64,000 nt of DNA from an uncultured Lachnospiraceae bacterium (GCA_910577015.1 CAJTKU010000001.1:186001-250000); one strand, 5' to 3'; counted from the stretch's first letter, positions 52,570-60,908 are shown. The notes: generated from the letters alone by a model not told the origin. Numbers and translations are program-made.

Positions 52570-52911
52570 CTATTCCCATCCCGGCTGGCAATCTTCCGGA
52601 GCCGCCCACGGATGTTTTGCTATGTATCTTGCAGAGACTTCGCCCCTCCAGGCTTTCATCGTAAACCGATCATTCATCAGAATGTTGAATCTGGTGGTAC
52701 CCATGAGAGCCTTTAACTCATTCCTCAGTACACTGATTTCATCGTTCATCTTTTCCAATGTCTGGTGGAGTCTGCTGCCTACATCGATTCCCCCTCCAAA
52801 CCACATGGCCTCGTCTGCCATCAGCGTCGCCTCACACTCCAGGCCGTCATGCTCTGCGAATTTCTGTAATTCCGTCCTCGTCCACATGATTTTCTGGTGC
52901 ATTCTCAGCAT
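52570..52911 (-). CDS. Hypothetical phage protein, 113 residues
   Basis: Starts MLRMHQKIMWTRTELQKFAEHDG behind GGAGTGTGGCTAT. A helical QTLEKMNDEISVLRNELKALMG segment (coiled coil) and a tryptophan-rich C-terminus. Unknown function. Confidence 0.55.
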   Translation of the reverse strand: MLRMHQKIMWTRTELQKFAEHDGLECEATLMADEAMWFGGGIDVGSRLHQTLEKMNDEISVLRNELKALMGTTRFNILMNDRFTMKAWRGEVSARYIAKHPWAAPEDCQPGWE

Positions 52912-52955
52912 ATAGCCACACTCCTTTTCGATTATGCGTTTTCAATCATCTCTCT

Positions 52956-52973
52956 AGCTCTCAACTGCGAGCT
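52956..52973. promoter_or_regulatory. Operator palindrome, same family
   Basis: AGCTCTCAACTGCGAGCT, 18-bp palindrome with mismatches only in the centre, in the 80-bp gap upstream of the 113-residue gene. Shares the CAACTGCGAG half with the 76-bp promoter cassettes. Confidence 0.5.
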
Positions 52974-52991
52974 TTCGGGGTAAAAAAATAC

Positions 52992-53207
52992 TTAGTTCCA
53001 GTCCAGCTCTCTAAGTTCCTGGGCCTTATCTTCATGCCCATTACTCTCAAGCAACCAGATGTCAAACTGTACCGCCGCATCCCCAAATTCAACCCCGCAA
53101 TCATTGAGGCTATACACTTCATACATCACTTCCTCTACCATCTGGCAGTTGCCGTTTGCTACCAAACTGCCACAATGCTCTGCACTTTCATCTGGCCTAA
53201 TTTCCAT
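52992..53207 (-). CDS. Hypothetical phage protein, 71 residues
   Basis: Very acidic protein (MEIRPDESAEHCGSLVANGN ... ELRELDWN). First gene after promoter cassette 1, but its ribosome-binding site is weak. No known domain; strong negative charge recalls DNA-mimic proteins, which is speculation. Confidence 0.5.
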   Translation of the reverse strand: MEIRPDESAEHCGSLVANGNCQMVEEVMYEVYSLNDCGVEFGDAAVQFDIWLLESNGHEDKAQELRELDWN

Positions 53208-53302
53208 TCTGAGGACTCTATATCATGGCTATCTCTCTCGTTCAAAGCTGCTCTGTAATCGTTCATATCGTACATATCCTTACCTCCAAGTGCTTTATTT
53301 GT

Positions 53303-53378
53303 TGTTTGATTATGTATATATTATACTTCGCAACTGCGAGTTTGTCAATAGTTTTACTTCTCAAAATACAAATTTTTT
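53303..53378 (-). promoter_or_regulatory. Promoter-operator cassette, copy 1
   Basis: 76 bp nearly identical to 61,721-61,796 (one difference). Minus strand TTGACA (53,343-53,348), 17-nt spacer, TATAAT (53,320-53,325), a full consensus sigma-A promoter. The spacer is filled by the palindrome CTCGCAGTTGCGAAG, so a bound repressor would block polymerase. The XRE regulator gene ends at the upstream edge. Confidence 0.9.
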
Positions 53379-53728
53379 CAGATTTTTCTCAGAATAATCT
53401 CGTATCCAAGAGCCTTCGCCATCCGGTAAAAGCTGTCGTATCTCATGTTCACAGTTCCCCGGTTCAGCGTTTGGCTGACATTCTGCCTTACGCATCCCAT
53501 CTTTTCCGCAAGCTCTTTCTGGTTCACATCCTCTCTTTCCATGATCTGCCGGATAGTGGCCGCTGCATTTTCTCCGCTCAACTCACCTTTCAGCTTTTTT
53601 ACTGCCTCCCGGAGAGCCTCCGCATCAACCCTCCAAATATCTTCCGGATCGTCCTTGTCTATCATGCTTTCGCAATGCTCTGACAGGCTTTCCAGCTGTC
53701 TGATGATTTCCCCTATAGTCATACTCAA
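53378..53728 (-). CDS. XRE-family regulator with C-terminal helix-turn-helix
   Basis: 116 residues starting at TTG (ATG two codons later is possible), in the overlap TTGA with the previous stop. N-terminal helical part (about 1-55), then a Cro/CI helix-turn-helix ATIRQIMEREDVNQKELAEKMGCVRQNVSQTLN. It may be the regulator that binds the CTCGCA-type palindromes; the position directly upstream of cassette 1 supports that but does not prove it. Confidence 0.8.
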   Translation of the reverse strand: MSMTIGEIIRQLESLSEHCESMIDKDDPEDIWRVDAEALREAVKKLKGELSGENAAATIRQIMEREDVNQKELAEKMGCVRQNVSQTLNRGTVNMRYDSFYRMAKALGYEIILRKI

Positions 53729-54540
53729 TTCTGCACCTTCTTTCCTCTCCTTTGTCGCGCCGCCACTTTTACTTTTGCAATCGCAACGCCCGCCCTCGTA
53801 AATTCCGCATTGGAAAACCTCAGATTGCTGCGATTCAGCTCCAGGTTCTCCTTGTTATCTATCAGCGCCAGATTATCAATATCGCAATTATCCTTATTCC
53901 CATCCAGAAAACTTACCATCTTGCCCTCCGGGATCGGGCCGTTATGCTCTTCCCATACTTTCCGATGGACGAACTCGAATCGCTCCCGCTGTGTTCCTTG
54001 CTCCTGCACTTTCCGGATTAGATAACCGTCAGTGGTATGCGTGTACTCTCCGACCTCCATGTGATTCGCAGGAACATTTCCCTTATGAAACATCGTAGCC
54101 TTGCATTTCTCGTACTGCTCTGGACTCATTTTCTTCCCTTTGTTTGCAGGTTCGTCTCCCTCCTTAAACCGGCAATCCAGACCGCTTACAATGTCATGGT
54201 TCTTTTTGTATGCCCTACACTGAGAGACAGAAAACTCTATGCCAAAATGCTCTGATACTGCTTTCGCGATTTCCCCGGCCTCTTTCCCCTCGGCAATGCT
54301 CCGGATGTATTCCTCCATCCCCTCCGGGTATTTCGCAGAATATCCTTTCGGATTCCCCGTAGGTGTACCGCTTTTGAAACCATACCGGCTCTTTGCGCCC
54401 TTAACTATGCTCTCCGTGAATACCATGCCGTACTTCCTGTCATACCCCTGCTGGTTGATAAGGATTGTCAATTCCTTTGTGGTCCGGCCTGCGGTATTCT
54501 CACGCATCCAGTCCACTACTTCTACCGGCCATTTCCACAT
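53725..54540 (-). CDS. HNH endonuclease family protein
   Basis: 271 residues. N-terminal helix-turn-helix-like region (TAGRTTKELTILINQQGYDRKYGMV), middle PANKGKKMSPEQYEK linker typical of phage HNH proteins, and an HNH_3 core EFVHRKVWEEHNGPIPEGKM followed by NKDNCDIDNLAL. Probably a homing or packaging-associated nuclease. Confidence 0.8.
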   Translation of the reverse strand: MWKWPVEVVDWMRENTAGRTTKELTILINQQGYDRKYGMVFTESIVKGAKSRYGFKSGTPTGNPKGYSAKYPEGMEEYIRSIAEGKEAGEIAKAVSEHFGIEFSVSQCRAYKKNHDIVSGLDCRFKEGDEPANKGKKMSPEQYEKCKATMFHKGNVPANHMEVGEYTHTTDGYLIRKVQEQGTQRERFEFVHRKVWEEHNGPIPEGKMVSFLDGNKDNCDIDNLALIDNKENLELNRSNLRFSNAEFTRAGVAIAKVKVAARQRRGKKVQN

Positions 54541-54543
54541 CCG

Positions 54544-54786
54544 TCAACCCTCCCGAACCTCCAGCATTTCCGGTACGGCTTTCTTTCTGTCATAGCCGTA
54601 TTCGTCCATATGCTGCATAGCCTTCAGCTGGAGTTCTCCGGTCTTGATGATCTGCTCACCTACCTTTGCCATCGCCTCAGACCGCCTTATCTCAGCCTCC
54701 AATTCATCGCCTTTTAAATCTTCATCGCCCAACTTCTCCAGCTGAGCAAACAGATGATTATTCAAATCTCCGAGCGTATTCTTCAC
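54544..54786 (-). CDS. Hypothetical phage protein, 80 residues
   Basis: Starts at GTG behind GGGGGTGTCGTAA. All-helical, with MKNTLGDLNNHLFAQLEKL and a C-terminal LQLKAMQHMDEYG. Similar small proteins occur beside HNH genes in Clostridia phages. Function unknown. Confidence 0.6.
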   Translation of the reverse strand: MKNTLGDLNNHLFAQLEKLGDEDLKGDELEAEIRRSEAMAKVGEQIIKTGELQLKAMQHMDEYGYDRKKAVPEMLEVREG

Positions 54787-55158
54787 TTACGACACCCCCT
54801 CTGCCTCTGATAATCCAGGAAACTGCTGCATCAGAAAACTTTTCATTGCCTCCGCATCATCTGGAGGGAGTATCTCCGGCCCCCTCTGGATGCCGAAAAG
54901 GACATCGCCCGCTATCGTACAGCCGTGAATATCGGCTCCATACAGATAGGATGCTGCCGGATTGTCCGAACGGTTCTTGATAAGCCCCGATTCGTCTACA
55001 ATCATCACAACATAATCCTTGAACAAATCATACATGCGCTGCGTCTTTACTGTTTCCGTGCAATCAGCTCCGATCATTTCTCCCTGTGCCTCTACATTCC
55101 AGGGAACCTCCACAACCGAAATGTGGTTATCCGTGGTAATTTTCACTGTCTTAGCCAT
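54787..55158 (-). CDS. DUF3846 domain protein
   Basis: 123 residues, start behind GGAGGTATGCGAT. The pattern VVMIVDESGLIKNRSDNPAASYLYGADIHGCTIAGDVLFG is the DUF3846 core found in plasmid and phage genes. No known activity. Confidence 0.75.
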   Translation of the reverse strand: MAKTVKITTDNHISVVEVPWNVEAQGEMIGADCTETVKTQRMYDLFKDYVVMIVDESGLIKNRSDNPAASYLYGADIHGCTIAGDVLFGIQRGPEILPPDDAEAMKSFLMQQFPGLSEAEGVS

Positions 55159-55172
55159 ATCGCATACCTCCT

Positions 55173-55865
55173 TTAATCCATACCGCTATTCATCAGTGCC
55201 GCCACTCCTTTGGAATGGTATTCATCAAACCAGCGCCAAATTTCTTCTCTGTCCGTCCCTATCTCATAGCCCATGAAACGATCAGTGAGACAGCCATCAT
55301 CATCAACTGGCACATCCCCAAGCCTCCCCCAGAGAAACTCCAGCACTTCATCGGTTAGCGTGATTTCCGCTCTAACCCTCTCAACCACATTTTCCAGAGT
55401 AGTATTGAACGATGTATTGCAATCCTCCCATTTGTCGAACATCTGGAGGATTTCTTCCATCACTTTTTCACTGTTTGTCATATACTCATACAGCCACGGC
55501 TCCATGCCGCCCGTCTCATACAATCCGAAAATATATTCCCCTATATCTCTGGAACGATCAATCTTCTCCATTTCCCGGCTGATCCTTCCCATAAGCGGCT
55601 CCGAAATATCCAAATCATGCTCAGTGATATAAAACTTCGCATACTTTCCGCTGGCGTTCATGGCCTCATAGTACCTTTCCCCGCGTTCCTCCTGGATATA
55701 GTCGCACATTTCCACATACTCTCTGGCCTTGCTTTCGGCTATTTTATCCAACCGTTTTTGCAACGGTTCGATATCCGCAGACACTCCGAGAACTATCACT
55801 CCGTCCTCCGACTGGCTATCCCATGCGCCGTGCAATACATACAACAAAATTTTGCTATTTCCCAT
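55173..55865 (-). CDS. Hypothetical phage protein, 230 residues
   Basis: Acidic, helical. The head SKILLYVLHGAWDSQSEDGVIVLGVSADIEPLQKRL looks like an alpha/beta core; two FLWGRLGDVPVDDDG-type segments follow. Behind GGAGGTCAAGGATA. No domain recognised. Confidence 0.6.
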   Translation of the reverse strand: MGNSKILLYVLHGAWDSQSEDGVIVLGVSADIEPLQKRLDKIAESKAREYVEMCDYIQEERGERYYEAMNASGKYAKFYITEHDLDISEPLMGRISREMEKIDRSRDIGEYIFGLYETGGMEPWLYEYMTNSEKVMEEILQMFDKWEDCNTSFNTTLENVVERVRAEITLTDEVLEFLWGRLGDVPVDDDGCLTDRFMGYEIGTDREEIWRWFDEYHSKGVAALMNSGMD

Positions 55866-56226
55866 TATCCTTGACCTCCTTTATCTCTTCCCATTCCATA
55901 CATAAAGTAGAAACCAATCTCTTTTTGAACACTGCCTTGCTGGTGTCGTAGTCCTCATTCATCCAGCCTTTGCTTATGTACTCCTGCAACCGGTTCCGGC
56001 ATAACTGCTCTGTCTGGACTGCCCTGTTGACCTGCTCATATCTGCCACGACTCCGGCTCCACAGGAATGACGCATACTCGTATTCCCCTTTCTGCTCCTG
56101 GTATTCGAGCATCCGGATGCCAGACTGTTCAATCCATCCCATTTCATCCTCAAAGCTCCCGCCAGACTCAGCCAGTTTTTCTTTATCTACTTCCAGAACC
56201 GCCACCATTCTCACTTTTTCACCCAT
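55855..56226 (-). CDS. Hypothetical phage protein, 123 residues
   Basis: From MGEKVRMVAVLEVDKEKLAES; a second ATG six codons later is also possible. Helical with SFLWSRSRGRYEQVNRAVQTEQLCRNRLQEYI. Overlaps the next gene downstream by 11 nt. Unknown. Confidence 0.55.
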   Translation of the reverse strand: MGEKVRMVAVLEVDKEKLAESGGSFEDEMGWIEQSGIRMLEYQEQKGEYEYASFLWSRSRGRYEQVNRAVQTEQLCRNRLQEYISKGWMNEDYDTSKAVFKKRLVSTLCMEWEEIKEVKDNGK

Positions 56227-56236
56227 TCCCTTGCAC

Positions 56237-56665
56237 CTACCCTTCGATGTTGAAACCGGTGTAATCCATGAGGTCCTGCATTTCCTGCTCAAACATTTCT
56301 TCGTAAATCTCTTTCTTGTTGCTGTCACAGTTCAAATGCGTATCGAGACAATTCACATAATATGTGAAATCATTCTGAGGGCTGAGATTATGCCGGCGTA
56401 TCGCCTCCAGTTGCTCATATCCCGCCTCTGTCAGCGTCCCTTCGTACTCTTCGGTCTCCAGCCTTTTCTTTTCTGCTTTAATCGCCTCGTCCATGCGGAA
56501 GATACCCTCCTTAAAGATTTCTGCCATGATTCCGTTTAAGGTAAGCTCCACCCCCTCGAACTGCATTTGCTCAACGATCTTAAACATATCCGCCTCTGAA
56601 TCGTCCAGTATGCTCAGATCATCTACGCCACAATTTAGAATTGCTCTGATTAAATCATTTCTCAT
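56237..56665 (-). CDS. Hypothetical phage protein, 142 residues
   Basis: Acidic, all-helical protein (MRNDLIRAILNCGVDDLSIL ... DLMDYTGFNIEG) behind GGAGGCAGGCT. Unknown function. Confidence 0.55.
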   Translation of the reverse strand: MRNDLIRAILNCGVDDLSILDDSEADMFKIVEQMQFEGVELTLNGIMAEIFKEGIFRMDEAIKAEKKRLETEEYEGTLTEAGYEQLEAIRRHNLSPQNDFTYYVNCLDTHLNCDSNKKEIYEEMFEQEMQDLMDYTGFNIEG

Positions 56666-56675
56666 AGCCTGCCTC

Positions 56676-56966
56676 CTACAAATAAGATTTTCCGTATCTC
56701 TTCCGGAACTCTTCCCTGGTGCCGATCCGGCCCTCGAAAATTGCCTGTCCCAGCATCTTTGACAACTTCTCTGCCATCGGGTTATCGTGTACCCGGTTCA
56801 GCTTGTCTCCCATGTTATGACAGTTATTGCAGATGGGAACTTTCAAGCCGTCTTTCTCGCTCAGCTCCCTGCCCGCCGTTCCGAAAATAAGATGATGTTC
56901 CCCCTCTGCCTGTCGGCCACAAAAGAAACATATCCCTTTGTACTCTGTAACAATACTTTTGCTCAT
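56676..56966 (-). CDS. Small HNH/zinc-finger nuclease-like protein
   Basis: 96 residues. CFFC (13-16), EHHLIFG (His24-His25), CNNCH (46-50) and H60 give a treble-clef arrangement as in HNH nucleases. May cut or just bind DNA; a second HNH-type gene next to the larger one at 53.7 kb. Confidence 0.65.
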   Translation of the reverse strand: MSKSIVTEYKGICFFCGRQAEGEHHLIFGTAGRELSEKDGLKVPICNNCHNMGDKLNRVHDNPMAEKLSKMLGQAIFEGRIGTREEFRKRYGKSYL

Positions 56967-56975
56967 GTCTGCCTC

Positions 56976-57038
56976 CTATTTCTTTTTCTTCTCCATCCCC
57001 ATGAATACCAAAAATGCCAACACCACTATTGCCGCCAT
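56976..57038 (-). CDS. 20-residue membrane micropeptide
   Basis: Reads MAAIVVLAFLVFMGMEKKKK: one hydrophobic helix and a basic tail, with GGAGG 5 nt before the ATG. Sits neatly between two genes with no room for anything else. Function unknown. Confidence 0.55.
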   Translation of the reverse strand: MAAIVVLAFLVFMGMEKKKK

Positions 57039-57047
57039 ATTTGCCTC

Positions 57048-57473
57048 CTATCCGTAAATCACATCACCGAACAGCGCATACTGGATGATACAGTCTGCGG
57101 CTCCTGCATCAATATTGCAGGGGTCTATGTTCAGTTTCCCGGTATAAACTCCGATGCGGTTTGTTTCCCGGTCAATACAGCCCGTATTTCCGGCTGCAAT
57201 GTACTTTTTCAGCCCTTCAATGAATTTCTCTTTGCTGAGGGTATACGACTTGTTTTCCTCTGCATCATGCAGAACCAATTCTCCTCCTCTGCTGATCTGG
57301 TCGCTCGCATACTCTCCGAGATAGTCTCCCTTGGCCTCGGCTTGTCTGCACCAGTAATTGATTCCCCCCTCCAGGGCCGAAACCATGATGTCGTCAATGT
57401 CCTCATTGCGGACTCTTACATCAAGCGCACAATTCAAAACCATGCAATCCACAACCTCCAACTTTTCTTCCAT
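57048..57473 (-). CDS. Hypothetical phage protein, 141 residues
   Basis: Starts MEEKLEVVDCMVLNCALDVRV. Central NYWCRQAEAKGDYLGEYASDQISRGGELVLHD and C-terminal DAGAADCIIQYALFGDVIYG are typical of a widespread, uncharacterised phage/plasmid family. Start overlaps the previous stop. Confidence 0.65.
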   Translation of the reverse strand: MEEKLEVVDCMVLNCALDVRVRNEDIDDIMVSALEGGINYWCRQAEAKGDYLGEYASDQISRGGELVLHDAEENKSYTLSKEKFIEGLKKYIAAGNTGCIDRETNRIGVYTGKLNIDPCNIDAGAADCIIQYALFGDVIYG

Positions 57474-57871
57474 CAGTCATTACCTCCTTCATATTCCGCC
57501 CCGCAATATGGGCACTTCGTTTCTCCATAGCAGTTGAACATCTTCCCGCACTCTTTGCAGGTATCAAGCTCTCCGTTCCTGAGCCAATCTTCCAGCAGAC
57601 TGCTTACATGCTGCCAGTCAACCGCCTCGTAGACCTCTTCTGCTAAATCCGTCTGTCCGTTGCACTCCTGCAGGATGCTGTTTCTGGTGTACTTCGTATC
57701 CGACAGCTCCGGTATGTAGCAAACCCTGTCCGGGTGTTTCGTATCATAGAAAGCCTCGTCGCTCTTGAAGATCATCCCCTGCCCGTAAAACTCCCGCTGG
57801 ATTACTTCCCCCTTTCCGTTCTCGTCCGGCGGAGTATAGCGTCCCACCAGCAGATACTTTCCATCAGTCAT
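57473..57871 (-). CDS. Phage protein with C-terminal zinc ribbon
   Basis: 132 residues. CKECGKMFNCYGETKCPYCG near the C-terminus is a CxxC..CxxC zinc ribbon. The N-terminal 95 residues (MTDGKYLLVGRYTPP ...) are unassigned. Overlaps both neighbours by a few nucleotides. Confidence 0.65.
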   Translation of the reverse strand: MTDGKYLLVGRYTPPDENGKGEVIQREFYGQGMIFKSDEAFYDTKHPDRVCYIPELSDTKYTRNSILQECNGQTDLAEEVYEAVDWQHVSSLLEDWLRNGELDTCKECGKMFNCYGETKCPYCGAEYEGGND

Positions 57872-58259
57872 CTTCGTCCTCTACCTCCATTTCCCGCAAT
57901 GTCTGCGACAATTTCAGAATCATAGCGTCAATTTCCTCCGCATCCTTTACAAGCTCCCGTATAGACGGTACCCCGGAAATGCCATTCCTTCTTGCCTCGA
58001 CCCACATTTCAACATGCTCGTCAATATCAAAATCCTCATAGTAGGATTCCAGGCTATCCCGGAAACTACTGCACTGATCCTCAGCATCAAAATCAATTAT
58101 CATGCTGAAATCTTCTCCTGCCGGGGAGTGCTGGCCCATTTCTACATACGTTCTGTTATTCTGGCTCTCTTCGATCCATGCACTCGACCACCAGCCAAGT
58201 TCCTCTGCTTTCGCCAGCAGAATTTTCATTCCTGCAGACAAGCCTTTATATTCTTCCAT
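57864..58259 (-). CDS. Hypothetical phage protein, 131 residues
   Basis: Very acidic (ends REMEVEDEDD). N-terminal ILLAKAEELGWWSSAWIEE and central DFSMIIDFDAEDQCSSF. Behind GGAGGGGTGATGG. Unknown. Confidence 0.6.
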   Translation of the reverse strand: MEEYKGLSAGMKILLAKAEELGWWSSAWIEESQNNRTYVEMGQHSPAGEDFSMIIDFDAEDQCSSFRDSLESYYEDFDIDEHVEMWVEARRNGISGVPSIRELVKDAEEIDAMILKLSQTLREMEVEDEDD

Positions 58260-58262
58260 CCA

Positions 58263-58499
58263 TCACCCCTCCACGTCTGCGTAGTACGCATCAAAGGCAA
58301 TCCCAGCCTCCACCATTTTCGCCTCCAGGAAGTTTCCGTAGCACCAGCCTTCGCCCTCTTCCCAAAAAGCATCCCAGGCTTTCTTCAATACCTCGCTTGC
58401 CCTCTCCTTATCTTCCGGGCTTACCAGAAATATGCAATCCATCCACTCATTCGTGCTGGACTGTACTCTGATGCAGCCGCCTTTCATTTCTTCAACCAT
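58263..58499 (-). CDS. Hypothetical phage protein, 78 residues
   Basis: Starts MVEEMKGGCIRVQSSTNEWM behind GGAGGTAGCGGTT. Aromatic-rich KKAWDAFWEEGEGWCYGNF segment. Unknown function. Confidence 0.6.
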   Translation of the reverse strand: MVEEMKGGCIRVQSSTNEWMDCIFLVSPEDKERASEVLKKAWDAFWEEGEGWCYGNFLEAKMVEAGIAFDAYYADVEG

Positions 58500-58511
58500 A
58501 ACCGCTACCTC

Positions 58512-58898
58512 CTAAATGTAATAACAGCTGAAATTCCAATGATGCCCGAACTCATAGTAAAGCCCATACTTCTTGAAAATCGCATCAAACTTATTTCTGA
58601 TTCCCTGAAACATACCGTAGTAGAGCATTTCGCATACCATGCCCTCGAAACTCATGCTGAGGATATGATCTGGATTGACATATTCAAAATATGTCCTGGG
58701 GTCCTCATTCTCCCGTACTACCAAGTGTTCTCGGTCATTGTAATAGAATTTTCCTGTCTCCTTATCGTAGGTGGTAAAGCACTTACCGTTAAAGTAAATA
58801 TCCACATCAACCCACATTTCATGCTCCAGCAGAAACTCTCTGATTTCGATTGCCAGATTTTCAATTCTTTCTGATGTCAGTTTTGCCGCTTCATTCAT
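58512..58898 (-). CDS. Hypothetical phage protein, 128 residues
   Basis: From MNEAAKLTSERIENLAIEI; GGGAGGTGACAGCAGA selects this ATG over one 23 codons upstream. Tyr/Phe-rich C-terminus GLYYEFGHHWNFSCYYI. The ATG overlaps the stop of the small basic gene upstream (ATGA). Confidence 0.65.
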   Translation of the reverse strand: MNEAAKLTSERIENLAIEIREFLLEHEMWVDVDIYFNGKCFTTYDKETGKFYYNDREHLVVRENEDPRTYFEYVNPDHILSMSFEGMVCEMLYYGMFQGIRNKFDAIFKKYGLYYEFGHHWNFSCYYI

Positions 58899-59074
58899 TC
58901 TGCTGTCACCTCCCTTACCATTCCCCTGTTTCTCTGACGGGCCTTCTTTTTCAAATTTCTTTTCCATCTGCGAATCGTCACAGCCTTTGTGTGATTTCTG
59001 GAGAAACAGTAATCATCCAGGACATACCGCCCATGCTGCTCGCGCTCTCCGTATGCGTGCATTTTTCTCGCCAT
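58895..59074 (-). CDS. Small basic phage protein, 59 residues
   Basis: Reads MARKMHAYGEREQHGRYVL ... RRWKRNLKKKARQRNRG ... TAE. Strong positive charge suggests nucleic acid binding. It fills the gap between two genes exactly and ends in an ATGA overlap with the 128-residue gene. Confidence 0.6.
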   Translation of the reverse strand: MARKMHAYGEREQHGRYVLDDYCFSRNHTKAVTIRRWKRNLKKKARQRNRGMVREVTAE

Positions 59075-59076
59075 CT

Positions 59077-59232
59077 CTACTGATTCGCCTCCTTTCTTCT
59101 CTCCTTTACCAGAACCAGAAGTGTTGCCCGGTCCATTCCCAGGCTTTCAAGCTCCCTCTCAATGCGTTTCGTAACCGCTTTGTTTCCAGCTGTTACCGCC
59201 ACTTCATACTGCCTGATGTATTCCTCCAGCAT
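59077..59232 (-). CDS. Small helical phage protein, 51 residues
   Basis: Starts MLEEYIRQYEVAVTAGNKAV and ends LLVLVKERRKEANQ. Two amphipathic helices. GGAGGGATGAAGAAAT precedes the ATG. Fills the gap between neighbours. Confidence 0.55.
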   Translation of the reverse strand: MLEEYIRQYEVAVTAGNKAVTKRIERELESLGMDRATLLVLVKERRKEANQ

Positions 59233-59238
59233 ATTTCT

Positions 59239-59727
59239 TCATCCCTCCAATCCTACATACTCCAGAATCTTTCGGCGGGCAAACTTCCCGATTTCTTCCA
59301 GATAATCTTTCTGGTTCCAGTCGGTACCCACCTGCGCCGCCTCAAAATCATCCGCCCACTGCACAAACAGCTGTTTCCAAGTGATGCTGTCAACGCCGCT
59401 CAGCCGCTTGTGTTCCTCCAACATACCAACATAAACAAGGGTAATTTCCACCAGGTTCTCAGATGCTTTGTTGTAAATCATTTTCTCCTGCCGCTGATCC
59501 TGCAACTGGATTTCCTCTTTGAACTCATAACACATATTGACAGGCCCGCCGTTGACTTTACCCATTTTCCAGTCGGAACCATGAATGCTGAAGGCGAAAT
59601 AATCATCCCCGTCTATCGTGAGACTCGCCATCGCCTCGTATCCGTTTCTTTTGACAGCCTCCGCAATTCCGTTAATCAGAGGCAAGACCTCCTGGCAAAG
59701 ACCTCTGAATTTTTCTTTGTTATTCAT
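59239..59727 (-). CDS. Hypothetical phage protein, 162 residues
   Basis: Starts MNNKEKFRGLCQEVLPLING behind GAGGTCAAGG. Alpha/beta with MASLTIDGDDYFAFSIHGSDW and a helical C-terminal half. No known domain. Confidence 0.6.
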   Translation of the reverse strand: MNNKEKFRGLCQEVLPLINGIAEAVKRNGYEAMASLTIDGDDYFAFSIHGSDWKMGKVNGGPVNMCYEFKEEIQLQDQRQEKMIYNKASENLVEITLVYVGMLEEHKRLSGVDSITWKQLFVQWADDFEAAQVGTDWNQKDYLEEIGKFARRKILEYVGLEG

Positions 59728-59890
59728 CCTTGACCTCCTTAACTGCGGTGACTACGCCGCCAACCAAATGCCATGCTTTAATGTACTGGTTTCCTTTGCT
59801 CCTTGCCTCCGACTCGTTCCTAGCCTCGAATATTGCAGGAGAGTTGCATCCAGATTCATCGTCATAAATAAACACCTGGTATTTCTTCAT
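59720..59890 (-). CDS. Small phage protein, 56 residues
   Basis: Reads MKKYQVFIYDDESGCNSPAI ... GGVVTAVKEVKDE, a small beta-alpha-beta layout. Ends 8 nt inside the next gene and starts 4 nt inside the previous one, as do its neighbours. Confidence 0.6.
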   Translation of the reverse strand: MKKYQVFIYDDESGCNSPAIFEARNESEARSKGNQYIKAWHLVGGVVTAVKEVKDE

Positions 59891-60273
59891 GCGTCCTTTG
59901 CCTCCTTTACAAAATTCTCTGCATCTTCCTGGCTCTCGAACCAGTCATGATAGATGTCTTTCCGGGCCGTACTCCTTGAATCATTCTCCGGCTTGCTGAC
60001 CGCCTCAACCGTGCTGGTAATGTTTGCTACCACCTTGCCGTTATCATATACAGTCGTTGTCACACACCAGAATATTTTCATGCCTCCCAAAGTAAGCTCG
60101 TAGGCATCCGCCTCTTCTTTCGTCAGCGACTCACTGTACTCAATGAATCCCCATGCCTCCCGCCCAATTTCCTCACAGAAAGTCTTTGTGTCGAAATTCT
60201 CAATCTTCTCAACTGCCGCTTTCTTAGGAAAGCCGCCCGGCATAACCGGGCGCTGTGTGCTGTAATATCTCAT
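59887..60273 (-). CDS. Hypothetical phage protein, 128 residues
   Basis: Starts MRYYSTQRPVMPGGFPKKAA behind GGAGGAAGAGTAGGC. The segment MKIFWCVTTTVYDNGKVVANI and EDAENFVKEAKDA indicate an alpha/beta protein. Similar sequences occur widely in plasmids and phages; function unknown. Confidence 0.6.
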   Translation of the reverse strand: MRYYSTQRPVMPGGFPKKAAVEKIENFDTKTFCEEIGREAWGFIEYSESLTKEEADAYELTLGGMKIFWCVTTTVYDNGKVVANITSTVEAVSKPENDSRSTARKDIYHDWFESQEDAENFVKEAKDA

Positions 60274-60275
60274 GC

Positions 60276-60908
60276 CTACTCTTCCTCCTGGATCTCTTTC
60301 TTTTTCCTCCTGGATGTCGTTTTCTTTTCTCCGGTGGATGCCTTTCTGGTTCTCTTAGACTTTTCCGGCTCTTTATCCTCGCTTACAGGCTCAGGCAGCG
60401 TTTCTTCTGCCTTTTCCGTAGGAATTACCGCCTCTGCCTCTTCCGTCTGGATTTGAGCCGCCTGCTCCGGCAATCTCTCCTGCAGTTTGTACCGCTTACG
60501 GATGGAGGCAATCATAAGTTCTACTTCCGCATTTACCAGCTCCTTATCCTCGTCCGTCAAACCTGCAGACAAATCCTCTCTCTCCTGCCAATACCCTGCG
60601 TTATCCAGAAACGCATCAATAATTCTCTTCGCCTTGTCATGCTTTACATCCCATTTCATCATAGTATTTTTCCTCCTTGTGCTTTCCGCATATTCTTTTA
60701 CTATTGCCTTGCCCTGCTCTATCGCCTCCAGAATATCAACGCCGATCTGCTGGTAGAAATCCGGATGAACGATACACTCATAGGCTCTCGCCATCTTACT
60801 TCTCTGCTCCTGCGTCACTCCGATATGAAAATCCTTCGCTATCTGCAACGCTTTCTTCCAGTCCTGCTCCTGAACCGCCTCTCTTACGATGTCCGACTTC
60901 TTAATCAT
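60276..60908 (-). CDS. Phage protein with internal start site and Lys/Arg-rich tail
   Basis: 210 residues: helical N-terminal part (MIKKSDIVREAVQEQDWKKA ...), a second helical part from residue 83, and a low-complexity Lys/Arg/Glu C-terminus (RTRKASTGEKKTTSRRKKK). Met83 at 60,662 has AAGGAGG with ideal spacing inside the frame, so a 128-residue product may also be made. Unknown function; the tail suggests DNA binding. Confidence 0.65.
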   Translation of the reverse strand: MIKKSDIVREAVQEQDWKKALQIAKDFHIGVTQEQRSKMARAYECIVHPDFYQQIGVDILEAIEQGKAIVKEYAESTRRKNTMMKWDVKHDKAKRIIDAFLDNAGYWQEREDLSAGLTDEDKELVNAEVELMIASIRKRYKLQERLPEQAAQIQTEEAEAVIPTEKAEETLPEPVSEDKEPEKSKRTRKASTGEKKTTSRRKKKEIQEEE

